NCBI RefSeq assembly: GCF_022539405.1
Contig: NZ_CP054394.1
Coordinates: 436,501-500,500 of the forward strand
Direction of reading: 5' to 3'
Length of the DNA: 64,000 nt
DNA from: Natranaerofaba carboxydovora
GTDB lineage: Bacteria; Bacillota; Natranaerobiia; Natranaerobiales; Natranaerofabaceae
The notes below the pieces were generated by a model. It was not told the DNA's origin, searched no databases, and saw only the letters and a list, made by a program, of their open reading frames with translations. The position numbers were made by a program, and so were the translations under genes. This document shows positions 62,689-64,000 of this stretch, piece after piece. The first letter of the stretch is position 1. Each line of letters starts with the position of its first letter.

Positions 62689-63084
62689 TTAAACAACAGA
62701 ATCCATGCCCATACCTTGGCCAGGAACTTGGCCCTGAGTAATGTCCGCTTGATGATAGCCACCAGTATTTTGCATCATTGGTTGTTGAGGAGCAGCAGCC
62801 ATTTGAGGACTACCCATTTGTGGGGCAGCCATTTGAGGGGCAGCCATTTGAGGGGTAGCAGGTTGTTGTAATTGCATGTTTTCTTCTAGAGCTTTTTCAA
62901 AATCTGATAGCTGATTATTTTCCTGGGATTCTATAGGTTTTTGTTGATTTTGCACGGGGTTGTCTGATTTTTGCTCTGATTCTTGAATTTTTTGATTAAT
63001 TTTATCCTCGAAGTTTTCCTGGTTTTCTACTGCCTTGTCGTTTGATTGTTCTTTTTTTTGTGCGGGTATGTTTTGATGTGCCAT
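62689..63084 (-). CDS. Glutamine-rich low-complexity protein with MAAPQ repeats
   Basis: Protein of 131 residues with no recognised domain. Residues 1-75 are rich in Q, N, E and K and likely helical or disordered; residues 80-115 are a short repeat array (QMAAPQ, QMAAPQ, QMGSPQ, QMAAAPQ) in Met-Ala-Pro-Gln, and the C-terminus is glycine- and glutamine-rich (QGQVPGQGMGMDSVV). ATG 63084 is preferred because GGAGGAG lies upstream on minus; an upstream frame extension lacks support. Possibly a surface or spore-coat protein, but this is a guess. Confidence 0.5.
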   Translation of the reverse strand: MAHQNIPAQKKEQSNDKAVENQENFEDKINQKIQESEQKSDNPVQNQQKPIESQENNQLSDFEKALEENMQLQQPATPQMAAPQMAAPQMGSPQMAAAPQQPMMQNTGGYHQADITQGQVPGQGMGMDSVV

Positions 63085-63226
63085 CTGGTTTGTAACTCCT
63101 CCAATATCCACTATTAACCCTCCCTTCGCCAAAATTGATATTGGCATTTGTGGGCATGTTATCAGTTAAGTTGGTTAACTCCAAGTCTTATGAATAAAAA
63201 TTTACATAATTTTTGCAGCAAACAAA

Positions 63227-63262
63227 TCAGCCCTTACTTCAATTTTCAAGTAAGGGCTGACC
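63227..63262 (-). terminator. Terminator downstream of ychF
   Basis: TCAGCCCTTACTT and AAGTAAGGGCTGA form a 13-base perfect stem following the ychF stop on minus. Confidence 0.75.
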
Positions 63263-63274
63263 TAACAAAACTAA

Positions 63275-64000
63275 TTAAACATTAAACCTAAAGTGAGTGA
63301 CATCTCCATCTTTCATAGTATATTCTTTTCCTTCTATTCTAAGTACGCCATTTTCTCTAGCTTTAGCATAACTTTCGTATTTTAGGATGTCATCATAAGC
63401 TATAACTTCAGCCCTGATGAATCCTCTTTCAAAATCGCTGTGGATTTTACCGGCAGCTTGTGGTGCAGTGGAGCCTTCTTTGGCTGTCCATGCTCGTACC
63501 TCTTTTTCGCCGGCAGTAAAGAATGTAATTAAATCTAACAGTTTATAACCTGTTTTTATAACCCTGTTAAGTCCTGGTTCTTCTAATCCCATATCCCTCA
63601 AAAACTCATCTTTTTCTTCATCGTCTAACTCAACTATCTCCGATTCTATGCTAGCGCTAACTTTGATGACTTCTGAACCCTCTTTAGAAGCATAGTCTTC
63701 TACCTGCTTTAATAGATCGTTCGAATCATTTTGCAGCTCATTTTCATCAACGTTAGCCACGTATAGAACTTTTTTTGCTGATAGTAAAGGTACGGATTTC
63801 AAAATTTCTCTTTCATCACTGGTAAAATTTAAGCTTCTTGCAGAATTGCCATCACTTAAAGTTTCTTTTAGGCGTTTAAGTAGCTCATATTCTTTTTTGT
63901 ATTCCTTTTCTCCAGATTTCATTAGTTTTTCTGTTTTTTCAATTCTTCTCTCAACCAGCTCAAGATCTGAAAAAATTAATTCTAAATTTATAGTTTCAAT
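63275..64000 (-). CDS. ychF: Redox-regulated ATPase YchF, C-terminal part (5' end outside window)
   Basis: Obg-related ATPase bound to ribosomes. The frame stays open to the window edge, giving 242 residues. It starts within ETINLELIFSDLELVERRIEKTEKL, the YchF coiled-coil, and continues through KKVLYVANVDENEL (NxxE-type nucleotide motif near 77-90) to the TGS domain with FFTAGEKEVRAWTAKEGSTAPQAAGKIHSDFERGFIRAEV and GKEYTMKDGDVTHFRFNV at the end. The ATP-binding loops lie beyond the window. Confidence 0.95.
   Translation of the reverse strand: METINLELIFSDLELVERRIEKTEKLMKSGEKEYKKEYELLKRLKETLSDGNSARSLNFTSDEREILKSVPLLSAKKVLYVANVDENELQNDSNDLLKQVEDYASKEGSEVIKVSASIESEIVELDDEEKDEFLRDMGLEEPGLNRVIKTGYKLLDLITFFTAGEKEVRAWTAKEGSTAPQAAGKIHSDFERGFIRAEVIAYDDILKYESYAKARENGVLRIEGKEYTMKDGDVTHFRFNV

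Noticed and set aside
62750-62880. Closely spaced near-identical repeats that could suggest a CRISPR array
   Set aside because: They lie in frame within a Met-Ala-Pro-Gln repeat protein, with 18-21-base units and no unique spacers; no cas genes are present.
63002-63184. Minus-strand 60-residue frame overlapping the start of the Q-rich gene
   Set aside because: It overlaps the start region of the better-supported MAHQ frame, with no family-like sequence.

Overview
The window reads as a chromosomal segment of an anaerobic, low-GC, endospore-forming member of the Bacillota (Clostridia type). Evidence: SpoIVFB, a Spo0B-like phosphotransferase next to obgE, tandem Spo0A boxes, T-box and L21 leaders, Gram-positive rod-shape and division genes, hybrid cluster protein, aldehyde:ferredoxin oxidoreductases, many TTG/GTG starts and strong Shine-Dalgarno sites. 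Acidic proteins hint at a halophilic or alkaliphilic lineage such as the Natranaerobiales, but that is a guess. No tRNA, rRNA, CRISPR array or transposase gene was found.

Layout. 1-1631: end of apbE, a Gx transporter, a DUF4321 protein and maf. 1599-3678: an ECF sigma/anti-sigma pair on the minus strand, bounded by ~57-bp inverted repeats and wedged between maf and radC. 3729-11988: radC, mreBCD, mrdA, minCDE, rodA. 12366-25770: SpoIVFA-like remnant, SpoIVFB, two radical-SAM-system proteins, rplU-prp-rpmA, spo0B-obgE, nadD-yqeK-LCP-rsfS, leuS, comEA. 25857-29431: zinc ribbon, selB, selD. 29504-32850: hcp with its ferredoxin partner (minus) and a divergent Crp/Fnr regulator, probably HcpR. 33014-36576: cutA and an nfeD-floA operon. 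36876-47013: two copies of a four-gene cassette (Tat-type polyferredoxin, AOR, YdhW-like protein, trigger-factor-C-like protein), then fdhD and mobA. 47170-51968: TspO-like protein, a radical SAM protein, a glutaredoxin-like Uxx-star selenoprotein, and a merR-AhpD-like-arsM operon behind a classic 19-bp-spacer MerR promoter. 52124-64000: mixed genes including a sulfur-handling MBL-rhodanese protein, serC, a T-box-controlled DAHP synthase, a HesB-like selenoprotein, ywbE and the C-terminal part of ychF.

Three themes link the accessory genes. First, selenium: selB and selD are adjacent, and three reading frames contain in-frame UGA codons best read as selenocysteine (selD itself, the HesB-like protein, the Uxx-star protein), each followed closely by a hairpin. 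Second, tungsten/molybdenum redox: the duplicated AOR cassettes with fdhD and mobA. The cassettes combine a Tat-targeted polyferredoxin with a dedicated trigger-factor-like protein, and are the best candidate here for a poorly described system. Third, nitrosative and metalloid stress: hcp under a well-placed HcpR site, and the arsM operon.

Non-coding structure is rich: a dispersed ~200-230-bp palindromic repeat family (two full copies, several remnants), a second smaller palindrome flanking hcpR on both sides, the inverted repeats around the sigma cassette, and an aroF leader that carries two T-box antiterminator/terminator units behind one visible Stem I. All functional statements come from reading the sequence and family knowledge; no database search was run.
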